Shown one piece after another: positions 24,880 to 36,010 of a stretch of 64,000 bases of DNA. Both the position numbers and the translations under genes were made by a program. The notes beneath the pieces are model-generated. The model made no database searches, was not told where the DNA came from, and saw nothing but the letters and a program-made list of their open reading frames with translations. Where the stretch lies: assembly GCF_030247195.1 (NCBI RefSeq), contig NC_080671.1, positions 199,285,125 through 199,349,124 on the forward strand. The letters are read 5' to 3'. Within the stretch, counting starts at the first letter, position 1, and the number at the start of each line of letters is the position of its first letter. The DNA comes from Topomyia yanbarensis (Eukaryota; Arthropoda; Insecta; Diptera; Culicidae).

Positions 24880-25195
24880 TTACTAGGAGATACCACACAA
24901 ACAAAATGACTGCGAAAGCCCGATCTGGCATCTAGCTAGCAAAAAAATTTGAACGCTATGTAGGATTATGGCATACCTTTTGTACACAAAGCTGATAACC
25001 CTTCAAATGTACTACAACTGCGTCCAATTGAGGATGTCTGGGCTAATTTGTAGCGGAGAGTATATGCCATTATTTCTACCCTAAAACTATCAAACATCTG
25101 ACAATCCAAATTAAGAAAGAAACCAAGTAAATGTCACCATCAACTTTTTCAACAGCTATGAACAAAGTTCCTACAACCTGTAAACTGTAAACGTA
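24880..25195 (+). pseudogene. Tc1/mariner transposase C-terminal fragment
   Basis: Reading the plus strand from 24919 gives PDLASS, stops, then DYGIPFVHKADNPSN and LQLRPIEDVWANL. This is the second catalytic Asp to the catalytic Glu of the mariner DDE domain, with about 35 residues between them. The usual DD37E spacing could have lost two codons at the damaged SSHY site. At least five in-frame stops lie between 24919 and 25190, so it is dead. The N-terminal helix-turn-helix and first Asp are not readable upstream. Terminal inverted repeats were not found. Confidence 0.65.
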
Positions 25196-25953
25196 AAGTT
25201 TCTCGAATGAGCTCCAATTTTTTTCTAGATTACGTTGATAAACTGATAAATGTTTTCATATAGAGAGAAAACTTGATAGATTTTTTTTGCCTTTTGAATT
25301 TTGTCCAAATTTTGTATCGCATGCGCTAGTGCTCAACTTTGGAGAAAAATTCAATATTCAAAAAAAATTATCTAGAGGTTTCACTAAGTCATTTTATGAA
25401 AAAGGTCTTTTTTAATAAAATTGGGATTTCAATATTTAATTTTACTGTAGACCTCTAGAAGGTTTTTTAGAAAATTGATTTTTGCTTCAAAAGTACTTCA
25501 AACATGTACATCAAGGGTTGAGCATGTTTTTAGACATCCTTATGTAAGGGTACATACATTTTCCATCGGGATAGTGATCCCAAGCACACAGTTCAGAGTA
25601 CAAAACTGTAGCTTTCATATAATCCCACAAAATAACTGAAACGCCTCCTCAGAGCCTAAATACAAACACGTAGACAGAAAAATGATTCATGGGGTGGAGG
25701 GGGAGGGCGTTGAGAGTGTTTTATCTGAGAGTTTTGATGTAAAATGTCGATTTCAAAACATCTTGCAGAAATGACGCTGTGGTTGGTTGCCGATCTGTCC
25801 ACGTTTCAATATTTGTCAATATCATCATCGCGACAAAACTGTTATTGTAAAACAGGATTTTTGTGACACACCATCTTGTCAGTGAGTTTAGCATAAAATA
25901 TGGAGGTGTAAAAGTAGATGGTTAGGTAGTGTCATCGATTCTGTGTACAGTAG
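25196..25953. other. no recognisable gene
   Basis: AT-rich non-coding DNA; may include the decayed 3' flank of the mariner fragment. Confidence 0.35.
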
Positions 25954-25955
25954 TA

Positions 25956-26266
25956 CTCAGGTAACCAATAAGCATGCTGAATGCGTCTTAACGGCTACTT
26001 GATAAGCACTTAAGTCGTTTTAAATGCTATTTAAAAGTCGCTTTTGGCAAAATATACGGCTACATTACTGCTGTGCTATGAAAATGCTTTTTTACTACTG
26101 TTGTGCATTCAGAATGCTGTTTACTGGCAAGAAGTTTTTGAACAGTTTTTCAAATGCTGATTAACAACAGTTATGCATAACGAATGCCAGCATACTGCAA
26201 GAAGCATCCGGCATGCAAAATTTACGCTACTTTACTGCATACACTAATGCTTGTTGGTTACCTGGG
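25956..26266. mobile_element. TA-flanked MITE, TIR CYCAGGTAACCAAYAAGCAT (311 bp)
   Basis: Left ctcaggtaaccaataagcat and the reverse complement of right atgcttgttggttacctggg match at 18 of 20 positions. TA flanks are at 25954-25955 and 26267-26268. Inside, an (a)atgct(g)/tactgc-a-gaag theme recurs about three times, so the element is partly built of internal repeats. Non-coding. Confidence 0.75.
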
Positions 26267-26471
26267 TAGCGCTGCACAGTATCCTTGATTGTTGGCCGTG
26301 ATGCCAGAGTTAATGTTATTGAATAGATAATCTAAGACGAAAAAAAAATATTTGCATTCGATATCCGACCACCGCTCAAGGCGGTTGGTTCTGTACTTAG
26401 TGATAAGTTTAAATAAAAAGACTAATCAAAGTATAAAATTTTTATTTACCTGTTGCTGTTGTTGCTTAATC

Positions 26472-26699
26472 CAGTAATTCCCAACCTGGAGTCCGCGGAC
26501 CGCTAGGGGCACGTTTTTGGGGAGCAGCGAAGAAAAAAAAAATTTCCGAGTGTATATTGAAATTTCAAGACTTGTTTCCTAACAAACTGAAAATAACATA
26601 TTGATAGCATACACAATCGATGTTTATCCGTGGGAATCCGCAGTAACCCAGGATGATTTCTAAGGGGTCCCGTGGTACGCAAAAAGTTGCGAATCGCTG
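26472..26699. mobile_element. hAT-like MITE with perfect 8-bp target duplication (228 bp)
   Basis: Ends CAGTAATTCCCAACCTGG and the reverse complement CAGCGATTCGCAACTTTT resemble hAT termini. The 8-bp flank gcttaatc is identical on both sides (26464-26471 and 26700-26707). The interior ccgcggaccgc/ggggtcccg words are also partly complementary. Non-coding and too short to be autonomous. Confidence 0.85.
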
Positions 26700-26709
26700 G
26701 CTTAATCGA

Positions 26710-28287
26710 TTATTTACCTGCTACCGTTGATATCATCCGACGAGTGACCTGCAATGAGAATAACCCGGAAACCACGTATCTAAGTATGGATTCTCGACCC
26801 ATTCCAATCCCGATCAGAACGAACTGCTCATCCACAACGTAAGGCTTAATCATTGGACGCACAATTGTTTGTATTTTTAAAACAAGTACTGGTGCCCACA
26901 GATTAAATTCGTTCGATTTATTTCGTATAGTTATGAAAAATAAATATTTTCATTGTAAAGTTTTAAACTTTACTGCCGGGGTAACGTTGATCAGCAGAAT
27001 TATTGGTTCTAAAAGTTCTCTTTTAGATAGCGTTCGAAGAGTTCCATACCTTCAGGGAATCCCATGCCCATTATTGTTACGGCCCAAAAAACAAGTTTGC
27101 CTGGAAGGATACAGAGCAATTTTATCGAATTTCGTTTAGAAAAATAGTGGAAATGAAATAGTTAACAACAAACTTCCATGATTTTTTTGTGAAATAATTA
27201 CCCAAAATATCTACGCTTTCGAAAAAACGGATCAGTTCAGTTATAGTAGCTCGATTTCAAGAATATACAAGGCATGGTTTGATCAGATCAAAAGGGTGCA
27301 GGAAAGTTATTTGCAATGTAAATTCAAACAACTTTATAAACGTTGCGGATAAATTCTGAATATGTTCAAAAACGATTGGATTGTTTGTTTCTATAATTTT
27401 GTTAGTGAGAATCATCTTATCGTACCGTCACTGAAGTTCTTTTTTTTTATTATAAACGGTCGGTGGTAAAATGTACCAGTGTGCCCCATGAGTAGGAACT
27501 ATGAAACACGACGTCGTCTACAGTGAAATATCCTACTTGTAATTTTTATTCTTTTGTTTTGACGAAGAAAGATCCAAACGCTTCTAATCAAAGTTATATT
27601 GAGGCGCAAATCGTTTGTTTACGAATGAAATCATTATATGATCACGTTATATCGGACCATCATATATGCAAGTTACATAAGTTACAATCCTGAAAGAAGA
27701 GTTGATTTCTACAAAAATTGCCCACATTGACAAATTTTCCACAAAATGAGTAGTTTTTACTGTGTAAAATCGAAACCCATTCACATTACAAGATAAACAC
27801 AAAAAAAAATAATTCGCTGTTCCCCATACGTCGTCGTTTCATAGTTACTAAATGGGTCTATTTTTGAAAATTGTCAAATTACACGGAATCATGACAAGTT
27901 ACTAAAAAACTTTGTTCGCGGCAAATGTTGAGCATGAAATTTGCTATTAACAGCAATAGACTAAACATTAATCCGATGAACGGTAACTCATAAAGATCTC
28001 ATGTGATCAAAGTTATCAGGTGATCAAAGATACCCCGTTTTACGGTATTCCGAAACTATACAACTAATCGGTATATTGGGAAAACAGTATTGTTAGCTGC
28101 GCACTGGTAGTATTGTTTCCGTGTTAGTAGCAGACTGCATTTTCAGGCGAGCAGAAAAAACATGTCGAATGAATTCTTTTAGATAACAATTATTATGCCA
28201 AATGGTCAATGTTGTATTTCATTACCTCCTTTTTATGTGATTTACACCAGCTGCTATTTTGTATTATATATTTACTATAAAATTTTG
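26710..28287. other. no recognisable gene; possible folded element at about 27500-27860
   Basis: ggaactatgaaacacgacg at about 27496 and cgtcgtttcatagttacta at about 27832 are inverted relatives, suggesting a diverged MITE whose ends I cannot fix. The rest is AT-rich with no recognisable coding sequence. Confidence 0.35.
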
Positions 28288-28343
28288 TTTATGTTTATTA
28301 CCTTCACCAACAGGCCCCTTGGCCCCAATGGTGGTTGCTAAAA

Positions 28344-30485
28344 CTAATTACATTTTAAAATTGCCAACATTTTCGCTTTTATCGCATTCCGCGTCCGGTT
28401 GAAGTCAAAAGTCGTCGCCACACTGTTAAAAATTCGTTGGAGTCCGGTAACAGCGCTCTGGCAACCATAATTGGTTCTCCTGAACGGAACTCGCAGAAGA
28501 GAGTTATTACGTAGAGCTCGAACGCGGGCTTGAAGATCCAGACGTCCGAGGATTGTAGGGCAATCCACTCCGGCAGAGATTAATTCCGAGACGAACAGGG
28601 CTCGAGAGCAATCCCTCCGAATGCTGAGTGTATCAAGGTGTATTAGCTGGCAACGGTTTTCATAGCTCGGCAGCTGAAATCTGTTTCGCCATGGGAGATG
28701 ACGAAGAGCGAAGCGTATGAACCTGCGTTGGACAGCCTCGATTCTGTCAATCCCCTTCTGGTAGTACGGATTCCAAACAGCAGAACAATATTCTAACGTT
28801 GAGCGGATCAACGCGCGGTAAAGCGATTTAAGACAATATACGTTCCTGAAGTTTTTCGCTATTCGGAAGATGAAGCCAAGCTGTCGTGATGCCTTATCCA
28901 CGATGTATGACGCGTGTGGTTTGAATGTTAGTGCCGAACCCATGACGACTCCGAGATCTTTGATGTGAGAGTGTCTTGGAATGCTCGAGCCGAAAAAATG
29001 GTAGTTAAACTGAGTCAGATGGCGTTTCCGCGTGAACGTAACGATTGAGCATTTGCTCGGGTTTAAAACCTTTCTGTTTAGATCACACCACGTACTAAAG
29101 CTGTCCAATTCCCTCTGAAGAAGCTCGGCATCGGTTTTATCCCGTATTTGTTGAAAAATTTTCATGTTGTCGGCGAAAGAAAGGCGGGGTCCTTGTAATG
29201 TGATATTGACGTCATTAAAGTAGAGGAGGAATATTACTGGCACGAGATGGCTTCCTTGTGGTATGCCGGATGTAGCGAAGAATGGTGCAGAGAGACAGTC
29301 CTTAATGCTGATTTGGAGTTGCCTTCCATCGAGGTAGGAACGAAACCAGCGCAGAAGTTGTCCATGAATGCCGAGTTTGTCCAGCTTCGCTATTGCGATA
29401 TCATGGTTGATTTTGTCAAAGGCCGCAGATAGATCCATGTAAATAGCATCGGTTTTCAATCCGTCAGCGAATCCATCCATTACATATGTTGTGAACGAGA
29501 GAAGGTTTGTCGTTGTCGATCGTTTAGGCATGAAACCGTGTTGGTCATCTGCAATGTAGAGTTTGCAGTGAAAGAAAATAGGATCTCACACAACCAGCTC
29601 GAACAGTTTTGATACAGCACTTAAACACGAGATTCCCCGATAATTGTCAATGTTCGATTTGTTTTCTTTTTTATGAACTGGAAACATGTGCGCTGCTTTC
29701 CAGCAGGAAGGGAATGTACCAGTAGTGAGTGATAGCTCGAAGACTCGCCGAAGTGGTTCAAGAAGCCCGCTGATGCACTTTTTGACAAAAATCGAGGGAA
29801 CACCATCTGGACCCGGGGAACAAGATGCTTTCAGTTTGGCATTTGCTGCAAGAATGGCAGCATTATCGATACAAATTCGGTTGAGGGTTTGTCCTAGAGA
29901 AGGAGTTAAATTAGCGGCAGCAGCGACTTGTTGTGGTGGCAGGTGCTCGTTGGAAAAAAAAACGCATGAAAATTTGTCGGAGAACAGTTGGCAAATTTCC
30001 TTAGTATCGGTGCCTAAAACTCCATTAAACGACATACAAGATGGTAAACCGGATTCTTTTCGTTTCTCGTTAACATACTTCCAGAACGACTTGAGCTTGG
30101 ATTTCAGTTGACGCTCGACGTTTCGCTGGTGTCTAAAAAAGGCGCGCCTGCTTTGTTGTTTATATTCGTGGTTGAGTTGAAAGTAGTGATTTCGTAATGC
30201 AAGTGTCTTATGCTTCGAGAATTTTTTGAAAGCAGCTCGTTTGGCAGATTTTAACCGTCTAAGGACGGTTGATTGCCAGGGAGGGTGTTGATCGATACTA
30301 ATTGTTCGTTTTGGCACATGGCGATCGATAATGTAGTTATGAATACTAGAAAACGTCATCGCTGCTTCGTTCGCGTCGTCATTGTTATTATTTTCGTCCC
30401 AGGTTATATCCAACAGCGTACTAACGATGCGTGTCGTAGTCAGCGTTTTTAAAATCGTAGACGATAGAGTTTGAGACGTCTTCAA
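28344..30485 (-). pseudogene. reverse transcriptase half of the CR1/Jockey-group pol
   Basis: From about 30485 the frame carries the pol linker, then SPGPDGVP (RT motif 1 region), an HKK-DNYRGIS block, the first catalytic Asp in YMDLSAAFDKINH, SGIPQGSHL, and LSFADNMKIF in place of the FADD/YADD box. The CSIVTF and FKYLGV-equivalent IKDLGVVMG blocks and a long thumb/C-terminal domain follow to the stop at 28344. The catalytic FADD has become FADN, so the second metal-binding Asp is lost. A single in-frame TGA at 29586 splits the ORF (30485-29586 and 29531-28344 share one frame); a CGA-to-TGA change would explain it. Otherwise this is the best-preserved coding sequence in the window, suggesting a fairly young copy. 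Confidence 0.85.
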
Positions 30486-30906
30486 AATGCACTCCTAGGT
30501 TACCAGCGAATACAAGATGTAGTGGGGGATGATGACGCACCTGCTTGACTAAAGGAGTCGGTGCAATGCAGCAGTACGGAGCGCTGTCCCGGGCACTTAC
30601 AAAGCAGAGGTCCAATGTACGTCCATTCTCGTTGGTGACATTATTAATTTGTCGAAGAGTTGTGCTGCTGTAGTTGTCCAAAATAGAACTGGCATTGTTA
30701 ATAAGCGCAGATTTTTCGATATCCAATCGTAGAAAACCATTACTTGCCTGGCACCACGTCAATCCAGGTAAGTTGAAATCGCCCAGTATAAAATATCATC
30801 AGACGGGGCGGCGATCGAGGTGATAAAAGAAACGGAGGAAAGATGTACATCGATCAGGCAGGAATCACGAATTCTGTCAGGTGGAAAATACACAACACAC
30901 AGGAAC
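30421..30906 (-). pseudogene. C-terminal half of the CR1-group endonuclease
   Basis: The minus strand reads LFLCVVYFPPDRIRD and an ILGDFNLPGLTW block, the APE-endonuclease core containing the catalytic Asp/Asn pair. It continues through GRTLDLCFVS to the HHPPLHL region that carries the catalytic His. A one-base frameshift falls just at the GDFN motif (near 30785), where one frame reads YWAISTYLD instead. Another shift near 30430-30480 joins it to the reverse transcriptase frame. The N-terminal half lies at 32296-32893 beyond an insertion whose flanks repeat aggaaca. Confidence 0.8.
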
Positions 30907-30907
30907 A

Positions 30908-32288
30908 CTGTTAACTGAATTTTCATATAGAAAAGTATATCAAAACCAAGGAAAATTAGTACACCCAAAATCCGACGGTTACGGTTTCCATTACTTTGGT
31001 TTCTACTCCTGGGTAAGATTCTATTGTGTTTTCGGTAACAGACCACGCAATTGCGCATTGCGGTATTAAACTCATATTCCCGCAAAGGTAGTAAACGGTG
31101 GAATGACGAATTTCGGTTGCTGTTCATGTATGCGCATCACACAATCAAACACTTTTTCAGTATGTGTCAACCTCGGCTCTGTTCGGATGTAGGATAATTC
31201 GGTCGATTGCTATGATAGTATTAGTACCGAGTCAAACCAACCGGAATCCTGGCGGATCTCTATCCAAATCCAGACTGGAATCTGCCTCAATATTGGCAGA
31301 AACCAGCCAGAATTACGGATTTTTTACTGGGTAGGTTGGAGAGTGGAATAAATAGTTAAGGCGGTTTCCGGATCCGGCCTAGCTGCCAGATACGGACCAG
31401 TCCCCAAATCCAGACCTCCCGGATCCAGACACGTGCCCAGATCCGAACCATCTCCCGGATCTGGACCAGTACCCGGATCCGGACCAGTACCCGGATCTAG
31501 CCCATCCCCTTTTCCCCTTACCAAGTCCGGACCTGAACCAGACCCAGACCTGGTGCTTAGATCCAGACAAATGTCTGGATCGGGACCCTCGGTTCGGATA
31601 CGTGGATCCAAACCATAGGTCTTGCTTCCCGTACATGACGGGAAGGACTGTTCCGATCTTCAAATACGGAATGTGTCGTGTAGAGAAAATCGAATCTCGT
31701 TTTTGTCCACATAGTGTTCACTTCACTTGATGCGCAATACAACGACAAGCGAAGTGCTACACACTTCCAAACAATCCGACGCGAAAATATTTATTGAATA
31801 AGAATTGATGAAACATGAGTGCGACGCAGAGAAGATTTGAATGTATTGCCGTTTGAGGAATTTTTTGTTGTGACCGTTTTAGCATGAAACATCTTGCTAT
31901 TAGAGCATTTTTTTCTTATTACCGTAAAGGTATTACTGCCGAGTTTTGGGTGTAGTATTTTTTCTTGGATTTGGTATTCTTTGCTATATAAAAATCCAAT
32001 TAACAAATTTTCTATTGCGATTAGAGCTATGTTCACCTGTTAAAACATGTTAAGATATGTCTAAGGAACAACCTTTGACGACATGTGGGCTTGTAAGGCC
32101 TATTAAATCAGAGTGTAAGTGGTCTTCCTATGGAAACATATCAAAAACACGATTTTTGATTGGAGACACCTCTAAATCATGTCCAAATTAAGCCATTTTT
32201 GGCGAAAGTTTTTAAATTCACACCTAGAACAAGAATTTGAGCTGACCTATGTATATTTCAAAACTTTTTCAAAATGTGGAAAGGTCTA
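30908..32288. mobile_element. insertion inside the LINE endonuclease (about 1.38 kb)
   Basis: aggaaca at 30901-30907 and 32289-32295 bracket it; removing the insert makes the endonuclease contiguous through NLFL|CVVYF. Near both sides lie related inverted segments. The left, ctgttaactgaattttcata from 30908, resembles the reverse complement of 31960-32006 (ttgttaattggatttttata) for about 85 bp at roughly 70%. A third aggaaca lies at 32064-32070, inside a 12-bp direct repeat gtctaaggaaca (32059-32070, 32284-32295), so 32071-32283 may be a second, later insertion. No transposase is seen. Confidence 0.65.
31370..31612. repeat. 18-bp-period minisatellite
   Basis: The unit cccggatccggaccagta recurs with changes about a dozen times. 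The best-conserved units are at 31445-31500. It is open in several frames and gives Gly-Pro-Asp repeat peptides, which are artefacts of the period being a multiple of three. It lies inside the element inserted in the LINE endonuclease. Confidence 0.8.
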
Positions 32289-32295
32289 AGGAACA

Positions 32296-32893
32296 GATTG
32301 CGATCGGCAAGTTTCACTGATATCCACACTTGCTCGGAGCTCCCCCACCGGTCATCGTTGATCACTCGGGCTTTTATACCACGGCGAACGGCGATAAGCA
32401 CACCGCCGCCTGATGTCTTGTGGCTGTTGAGGGCATTGCGGTCACAGCGGTAGACATCGAATGTTGAACCAAAGACCTGGCGAGACAGAGTACGGTTGTC
32501 GAGCCACGTCTCGGTCAAGGCGATAACGTCGTAACAGCAACCCGTGGTCGCGAGCAAATAGCTGTCCGTTGATAAATTTAAGCCACCAATATTCTGGTAG
32601 TAAACCTCGATGTTGTTGGAGGACGGATCAGGTACAGCAGAGAGCGAAGCCATGTTGCCGTGTAGGAAGATCCTTTCATCGCGCCCCAAAATACGACTAT
32701 CGTCTTCGTCGAGAGAAATGGCAAAAACTGGAATCGAAGAATACATCAGCGCTTGAAGTGTTCGGAACAGATGTATACTTGCCATTTGCGGCAAGTTGGA
32801 AGACCCTTTCACCCATCCCACACAAGGACCGGGACGACTGATGATCGCTGGCTGCAAGTGCTCGACTGTGGCGGGGGGATCGAGGGCTTCCAT
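32296..32893 (-). pseudogene. N-terminal half of the CR1-group endonuclease
   Basis: Minus frame 32893-32258 ends in vector-like sequence after the insertion point. Before that it reads VYYQNIGGLN (catalytic Asn strand), DVIALTETWL (catalytic Glu) and GGGVLIAVRR, which are the first three blocks of an APE-type LINE endonuclease in the right order and spacing. The first roughly 85 residues upstream are low-complexity, linker-like sequence and overlap an internal duplication of the element (32791-32922 against 33062-33192). The frame is broken at 32288 by the insertion; the rest resumes at 30906. Confidence 0.8.
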
Positions 32894-33192
32894 AGTGCCA
32901 ACTGCGGTGCGTCCCAGTATGCGTTGAAACCCGATGGCGGAATGCGGAGAGCAGGAGCGGGGTGGTAGCAGCTTACGGCGAGAGTCTTACGATGAGCTAG
33001 AAGCGTAAATCGGATCAACCGTTGTATCGTTACAATTTGTATAATACTTATCGAGAAAGACGTCTTGGAAGACCCTTTCTCCACCCACACATACAGGACC
33101 GGGACGACTGATGAACGCTGGCGGCAAGGGCTTAACTGTAGCGGGAGGATCGAGGGCTTCCATAGTACTAACTGCATTGCATCCCAGTATGC
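32791..33192 (-). repeat. internal direct duplication of about 131 bp in the LINE
   Basis: 32791-32922 and 33062-33192 share ttggaagaccctttc, gaccgggacgactgatga, gcgggaggatcgagg-like and cccagtatgcg words in the same order, about 270 bp apart. It lies between ORF1 and the endonuclease, in the inter-ORF region. Confidence 0.8.
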
Positions 33193-33211
33193 GATCAGCA
33201 TCGATACTCCT

Positions 33212-33960
33212 TCACAAGGGCGGTGTAGCTTGGTATAGTGGCATGGCCAATCGTTGCGGAGTCCTCTGCAGGACCATTGATGGGCCGGGTTGTATTAGAG
33301 AAGTACATGCTTCTTCTGGGGGCGGTGGAAAATCAGTCGGCGGGCTCCAAATGTTCTGGGTACGGCTGTCTTCAAATTCCCTGAACAGTATGCCTTGCGG
33401 CCATGTGTCAGGGTTAGGAGCTGCATCACGGTACTTTGGGTGAACTTCAACTTTGAAGGATATGAAGTTCAAAGTACTGACGTCTATGCCTTTTGTAACA
33501 AGCGGAATAACCTTTATCTCCTTGTTACAATTTAGTCCTTCTTTAGACATTTTTTTCGACAGTCTCTTTGCTAACGCTAGGATGAAAGCGGGAAAGATAC
33601 ATCCAGAGCAACGGCGCGGGAGGTGGAACCGTAACAATGTTGCTATTATCGACTAGTTTTCGACCACCAACAAGAATATTGCTCGGATCAGGGCCATCCT
33701 CGCGACGACGTTTCTGAGGTGGTCTAGAGGTACCAGGGTTTGGCCGGACTGGAGTAGCTGTTGAAACCCTTCTAGCGAGGCGCGAAATTTGCTGGTTATT
33801 TTTGGATAACTCGGCCTTTAGTTCAGCACAGACGTCATCCGTTTTCCCAGCGATAGCAGCGATAACACATCCAAGTGAAGAAACGGTGTCTCGAAAACGA
33901 GCAAACTTCATCAGCTTGACACATTCATTGCACATCCAAAATAAATTTGGGTTTTCCGCA
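33212..33960 (-). pseudogene. ORF1 (gag-like) of the CR1/Jockey-group LINE, frameshifted
   Basis: The minus strand begins inside a Cys-rich finger ending in FWMCNECVKLMKF, the C-terminal part of the PHD-like finger seen in CR1-type ORF1 proteins. A short coiled, Lys/Glu-rich segment and a Pro/Arg-rich linker follow. A conserved FHPSVSKETVEK block comes next, then, after a frameshift near 33550, an IKVIPLVTKG...STLNFISFKVEV...YRDAAPNPDTWP block and a tail. ORF1 proteins bind their own RNA and form the ribonucleoprotein particle. The N-terminal half of the finger is missing, so the copy is 5'-truncated. Upstream (33961 on) shows only short tacatatcaaa repeats. Confidence 0.7.
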
Positions 33961-35609
33961 AGTTTTACATATCAAAAAGAAACAAGTTTTACATATCAAA
34001 GAGAAGTTTCAATCTTACAATTCAAAATTATGTAAAACACCAATAAAACTACTTCCATTGCAACAAAATCGGTAAAAAATGCGTGGTCTGAATTGTTCCA
34101 GAGTGGGGGTAATTACCTTCGATGGACCTTTGCACAGAAGTGTGTATACAAAATACTGTAAGAGATCTAAAAAAGTCGCATTAAACACACCTTCTGCTTC
34201 TTTAGCTCATAAACCCTAGCTAGGTTCGAATTGACCCAGTTTTTCATCGATGCATTAAAAATTATTCATATTTTACCTAGAACAAAAGACAAATGAAAAA
34301 GTTTTTTTCAACGCTTTCTGAATTTTTCAGCAAATTGTATAGCATGATGGCGGCTGTACAACCTTTTCCCGTAGACGCGTGTTTTTGGAAAAGATCCACG
34401 CCTGGAAACCTATCTTCCGTAATTTTTAGCGTAGAGCTTAAAGCTAATATTTTTAGAGCCCTTATAACAATAACAAGCGACGTACGTAGGTTTTTTTTAT
34501 TTTTTTATTTTTCGCGACATAGCGCTCTTTTTAGTAAAAGTTCGTGTTACGTTTCCGGCCAACTTAAAAAATGTGGAAAACGCGGGGAAAGTTTTCAATA
34601 CACTAGGGGGATAAATAAAAGGCGTTGCGGCAGGATTGAACATTTGAACATTTAGCAATTATCGTCGGCTGTGGTTTTTTGGTATATCATTGTCAAGACT
34701 TTAAAGCACATTTGAGACCAATAAAAAAATCGATTTTTTAAATATTCTATAGTGGTGTAACCCCTTAACACTATTTGGTTCGTCTTGACTAAAGGAGTCC
34801 ATAAACATTTCCATGTTTAAGCATTTTCTATCACAGTTTGTTTCGTTTCACTGAATCGTACGCCGTCTTGTAATCCACTAACGGATGGTGAGTCCGCCAG
34901 TTCTATTGCTGGAATGTATGCAGGGTTTGTCGCAGGATAAACATATGGTCCGTCATTATTCGTCGTCTCAAATTCTGGTATGCGTTGACAAAGATTTAGC
35001 CGTCAGACACAATCGTATAAAAATTCTGTAACCATCATAAAACATGATATTGCAAAATAGTAATAATATTTTTTCTTTTCTAATTGCAGGTAAATACACA
35101 ACTACAGCCAAAAAGTCTGTCTTTGCCGTGAGATATGTTGGTAGGCTTGAGTGATGGGTGGGTAATGTCTATGACATAATCGGAGTGTCGTGATTACAAG
35201 TCGGCCTGATAGTTCAAATCTAATGATATTCAACGGAATCATGTTTGAATGGATGTTTGAATATTTTTATATGGTGGTCTAAACAGAACCTTTGATGTTG
35301 GCGTTAGTTTTGATATGTGATTCGCTGGATCCAAAGATTGTTGAATGCTGCTAGATGCAATATGCATGCTGTTCGTGAGTACGATTCTGATATGATCTAT
35401 GTAGATCGTCAATGAGTATTAATTTTACCATGTTATATACTACAGATTACAATTACTACAAATTAAAGCATTATATCAATCAAATAAAGTGTCGTTCGTA
35501 TGTGCAAAGTTTATTTTATATAATAGTTTAAAAGAAATATCTCGTGTTGCAAGCCATGTGATTCTTTGGCTTGAAAAATAGCCTTTATATCGCAACCGGG
35601 GCTGTCGAC
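33961..35609. other. no recognisable gene
   Basis: A short direct repeat aagttttacatatcaaa(a/g) flanks the 5' end of the LINE at 33960-33998. The rest is AT-rich with unrecognised frames such as 34293-34655 (plus). A fragment of the repeat seen at 2283 lies at 35150-35200. Confidence 0.4.
35150..35200 (+). repeat. second copy of the short repeat at 2283
   Basis: gggtaatgtctatgacataa and cggagtgtcgtga match the copy at 2283-2335 with a few differences. Confidence 0.45.
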
Positions 35610-35791
35610 CAGGAAATTGGTGCGCAGAATTACTTGGAAAAACATCTCTTGACTTTCCTCAAGCAACACAATTGTTCCTTGCTATTTTGACCGGATTTTG
35701 CATCTTGCCATTACGGAAAAAGGCTACGGAGTACTACGCCGCGAACAACGTCCGGGAGGTGCCTATGGACATGAACCAGGTTCGTGCGTAG
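35610..35791 (+). pseudogene. Tc1/mariner transposase fragment around the second catalytic Asp
   Basis: The plus strand reads a QEIGAQNYLEKHLLTFL block, then LF*PDFASCHYGKKATEYYAANNV and a DMN word. This is the segment of a mariner DDE domain that carries the second Asp in the FWPD(L/F)ASCHY signature. The Trp of FWPD has become a stop (TGG to TGA at 35688-35690). The frame closes with TAG at 35789 before the catalytic Glu. The first Asp and the DNA-binding half are absent. It is immediately followed by a dispersed repeat of the cccggaaggctgagt type, which probably truncated it. Confidence 0.7.
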
Positions 35792-36010
35792 AAAATTCTC
35801 AAGGGAGGGGTTTTGATTTTTTTCGTTCCTTATATAGGGAAGGTATGGAATCCTTCAAACGTTGAAGATATTTTCCGAGTCCCGGAAGGCTGAGTCTTGT
35901 GTCGACTTGGCTCAACAAATTCGGACAATGTTTGTGATCGAGAAGCAATCTTGGTCAGACACCACCACCTACTGGTTCATGGTAGTGTCGGATTCTTACT
36001 GTGGTTGTTT
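35792..36010 (+). repeat. diverged relative of the GGGCCGAGTGTCA dispersed repeat
   Basis: gtcccggaaggctgagtctt, gtgtcgacttggctcaac and ttcggacaatgtttgtg follow the same word order as the copies at 50467-51955 (cccggagggccgagtgtc, cgactcagttcgtcgag, cggaaaaagtctgtatg). Confidence 0.5.

Larger units (their letters stand above)
28288..33960 (-). mobile_element. CR1/Jockey-group non-LTR retrotransposon, damaged
   Basis: Minus-strand order is: ORF1 with a PHD-like zinc finger end, then endonuclease, linker, reverse transcriptase and a short 3' tail (gccaaggggcctgttgg, then ataaacataaac). It spans about 5.7 kb, including a roughly 1.4-kb insertion in the endonuclease. The 5' end is truncated inside the ORF1 zinc finger. 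Clade naming (CR1 versus Jockey) is by protein style: PHD-type ORF1, QGSH motif and lack of RNase H. It is not certain. Confidence 0.8.

Noticed and set aside
31324..31663. Gly-Pro-Asp repeat proteins on both strands
   Set aside because: All frames are open because the 18-bp minisatellite period is divisible by three; no start context or flanking coding sequence.
34215..34235. ggttcgaattgaccc resembles a tRNA B box
   Set aside because: No A box at the right distance and no cloverleaf can be folded around it.
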